A stretch of DNA of 64,000 nucleotides from an uncultured Lachnospiraceae bacterium (lineage in GTDB: Bacteria; Bacillota; Clostridia; Lachnospirales; Lachnospiraceae), in the NCBI GenBank assembly GCA_944380605.1, contig CALWIA010000006.1, positions 1 to 64,000 of the forward strand. The letters run 5' to 3'. The translations under genes and the position numbers were made by a program. Below the pieces are notes generated by a model, which saw only the letters and a list, made by a program, of their open reading frames with translations, was not told the origin of the DNA and ran no database searches. Below are positions 62,861-64,000 of this stretch, piece after piece; positions within the stretch are counted from its first letter, which is position 1; each line of letters begins with the position of its first letter.

Positions 62861-63626
62861 GCTGAATCACATCGACAAATACTACAATGCCGGCACCGTC
62901 AACGAAATGTGTCTGTTTGAGGACTTCAGCCTTTCCATAGACGACGGCCAGTTTGTCTCCGTCGTCGGCAGCAACGGCTCCGGCAAGACGTCCATGCTGA
63001 ACATCATCTGCGGCAGCATCCCCGTGGACCGCGGCACCATCCAGATCAACGGCCAGGACATCACCCAGATGCCGGAATACCGGCGGCAGCGCCGCATCGG
63101 CCGCGTCTACCAGAATCCGGCCATGGGCACCTGCCCCAATATGACCATTCTGGAAAACATGTCCATGGCGGATCACAAGGGCAAGCCCTTCAATCTGCTG
63201 CCCGGCACCAACCGCCAGCGCATAGACTTCTACCGGGAAAGCCTGAAATCCCTGGGACTGGGACTGGAAGACAAGCTTCACGTCAAGGTCGGCGTGCTCT
63301 CCGGCGGCCAGCGGCAGGCCATGGCGCTGTTAATGTCCACCATGACTCCCATCGAATTTCTGATTCTGGATGAGCACACCGCGGCTCTGGACCCCAAAAC
63401 GGCAGAAGTCATTATGGAGCTGACCGACAAAATCGTCAAAGAGAAACACCTGACCACCATTATGGTCACCCACAACCTTCGCTACGCCGTGGAGTACGGC
63501 GATCGCCTGCTGATGATGCATCAGGGCCGGGCGGTACTGGATAAATCCGGCGAAGAAAAAGCAGGCCTTCGGATTGAAGACCTGCTGGAACAGTTCAATG
63601 CCATCAGCATCGAATGCGGGAACTGA
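62853..63626 (+). CDS. trpZ: Tryptophan ABC transporter ATP-binding protein
   Basis: 257 residues. Walker A GSNGSGKTS (39-47), signature LSGGQRQAMA, Walker B LILDEHTAALDP and switch His in VTHNLRYA. Powers tryptophan import through TrpY. Ends just before a terminator. Confidence 0.93.
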   Translation: MLKLNHIDKYYNAGTVNEMCLFEDFSLSIDDGQFVSVVGSNGSGKTSMLNIICGSIPVDRGTIQINGQDITQMPEYRRQRRIGRVYQNPAMGTCPNMTILENMSMADHKGKPFNLLPGTNRQRIDFYRESLKSLGLGLEDKLHVKVGVLSGGQRQAMALLMSTMTPIEFLILDEHTAALDPKTAEVIMELTDKIVKEKHLTTIMVTHNLRYAVEYGDRLLMMHQGRAVLDKSGEEKAGLRIEDLLEQFNAISIECGN

Positions 63627-63637
63627 CCCCATCTGCA

Positions 63638-63676
63638 AAGCCGCCGCGCCTTTCCAGGTACGGCGGCTTCCTTTTA
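63638..63676. terminator. Terminator between trpZ and the convergent reductase gene
   Basis: AAGCCGCCG (63638-63646) pairs perfectly with CGGCGGCTT (63661-63669); CCTTTT follows on the plus strand. The 14-nt loop makes it moderate in strength. Confidence 0.7.
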
Positions 63677-63684
63677 AAAACAAA

Positions 63685-64000
63685 TCAGATCATCCACTTG
63701 GGATCCGGCTCCGCCGGCGGTCCCAGAAGGGCGCGCACATCCTTCATCACCTGACTGATCTTCAGGTTCTGCGGACACTCCTTCTCGCAGTGATGACAGC
63801 TTCTGCAGGCGTCGGCCAAAACTCCCAGTTTTTCATAGGCTTCCTTGGCCGGATTCAGTCCGTGCAGTCCATACAGATTATACGCCTTGAAGATCTCCGG
63901 AATATTCAGTCCGAAGGGACAGGGCATGCAGTAGGCGCATCCCGTGCAGCCCACCATGGACATGCTGTCGTAGATCTCCTTGGCCTTCCGGTACGCTTCT
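63685..64000 (-). CDS. Aldo/keto reductase with ferredoxin domain, C-terminal fragment (cut by window edge)
   Basis: The frame stays open to base 64000, so only the C-terminal ~105 residues are seen. They hold two 4Fe-4S cluster motifs: CTGCAYCMPCP and CRSCHHCEKECP. This is the typical C-terminus of COG1453 aldo/keto reductases of anaerobes, in which an NADPH-binding barrel precedes a ferredoxin-like domain. Convergent with trpXYZ. The barrel lies outside the window, so a different iron-sulfur protein cannot be ruled out. Confidence 0.82.
   Translation of the reverse strand, partial: EAYRKAKEIYDSMSMVGCTGCAYCMPCPFGLNIPEIFKAYNLYGLHGLNPAKEAYEKLGVLADACRSCHHCEKECPQNLKISQVMKDVRALLGPPAEPDPKWMI

Overview
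The window is a stretch of chromosome from a GC-rich, Gram-positive anaerobe, most likely a member of the Lachnospiraceae (class Clostridia). The reasons are the dnaE-pfkA and hprK/rapZ/whiA neighbourhoods, two T-box riboswitches, AddAB rather than RecBCD, a very large acyl-CoA dehydratase activase fusion, a LysRS with an added C-terminal tRNA-binding domain, a cysteine-rich 'HCB'-type small protein, and strong ribosome binding sites (AGGAGG). The organism is inferred from gene content only. Base composition looks uniform and GC-rich except for the first ~0.5 kb, which is AT-richer and belongs to the tail of a mobile element.

Layout. 1-549: C-terminal end of a large serine recombinase, the edge of an integrated element abutting lysS. 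550-4545 (minus): greA-lysS from a perfect-consensus promoter, then a DUF6145-type gene and dusB. 4575-9376 (minus): dnaE-pfkA closed by a terminator. 9385-17329 (minus): lipoprotein glycosidase-like protein, DUF1653 protein, uvrC, hprK, murB, rapZ, whiA and an HPr-like protein with Glu at position 15. 17427-22723 (minus): giant activase/dehydratase protein and a HAD phosphatase. 22844-24652 (minus): degV and a LysR regulator. 24836-25672 (plus): nfo. 25680-32833 (minus): addB-addA. 32937-35108 (plus): small membrane protein, MATE exporter and a small HPr-like-looking protein. 35099-37489 (minus): AlaX-type editing protein and AI-2E-family permease. 37681-38971: a cluster of four small genes, including the Cys-rich protein and a 51-residue gene; the Cys-rich gene and the 51-residue gene carry look-alike AC-N17-CATATGAT promoter motifs. 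39044-42993 (minus): NahK-like sugar kinase, then leuS behind a Leu T-box. 43169-45057 (plus): NYN-LOTUS protein and CPBP protease. 45112-47214 (minus): divergent EF-G paralogue. 47436-50872 (plus): aroF-tyrA-aroA. 50885-57613 (minus): secreted lipoprotein, 1596-residue BspA-type leucine-rich-repeat surface protein and an HMG-CoA-lyase-family enzyme. 57647-59900 (minus): GNAT, D-lyxose isomerase-like, DUF4432 sugar epimerase-like. 60076-60525 (plus): small membrane protein. 60541-63626 (plus): Trp T-box and trpXYZ tryptophan ABC importer. 63685-64000 (minus): C-terminus of a ferredoxin-containing aldo/keto reductase.

How the genes work together. HPr kinase/phosphorylase sits in one operon with an HPr-like protein that keeps Ser46 but lacks His15, so the operon encodes both a regulatory kinase and a possible non-PTS target. 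The aro/tyr genes make aromatic amino acid precursors, while the T-box-controlled importer takes up tryptophan when charged tRNA-Trp is scarce. AddAB, UvrC, Nfo and DnaE make up a replication and repair set. I found no CRISPR array, rRNA, tRNA gene or complete insertion sequence.
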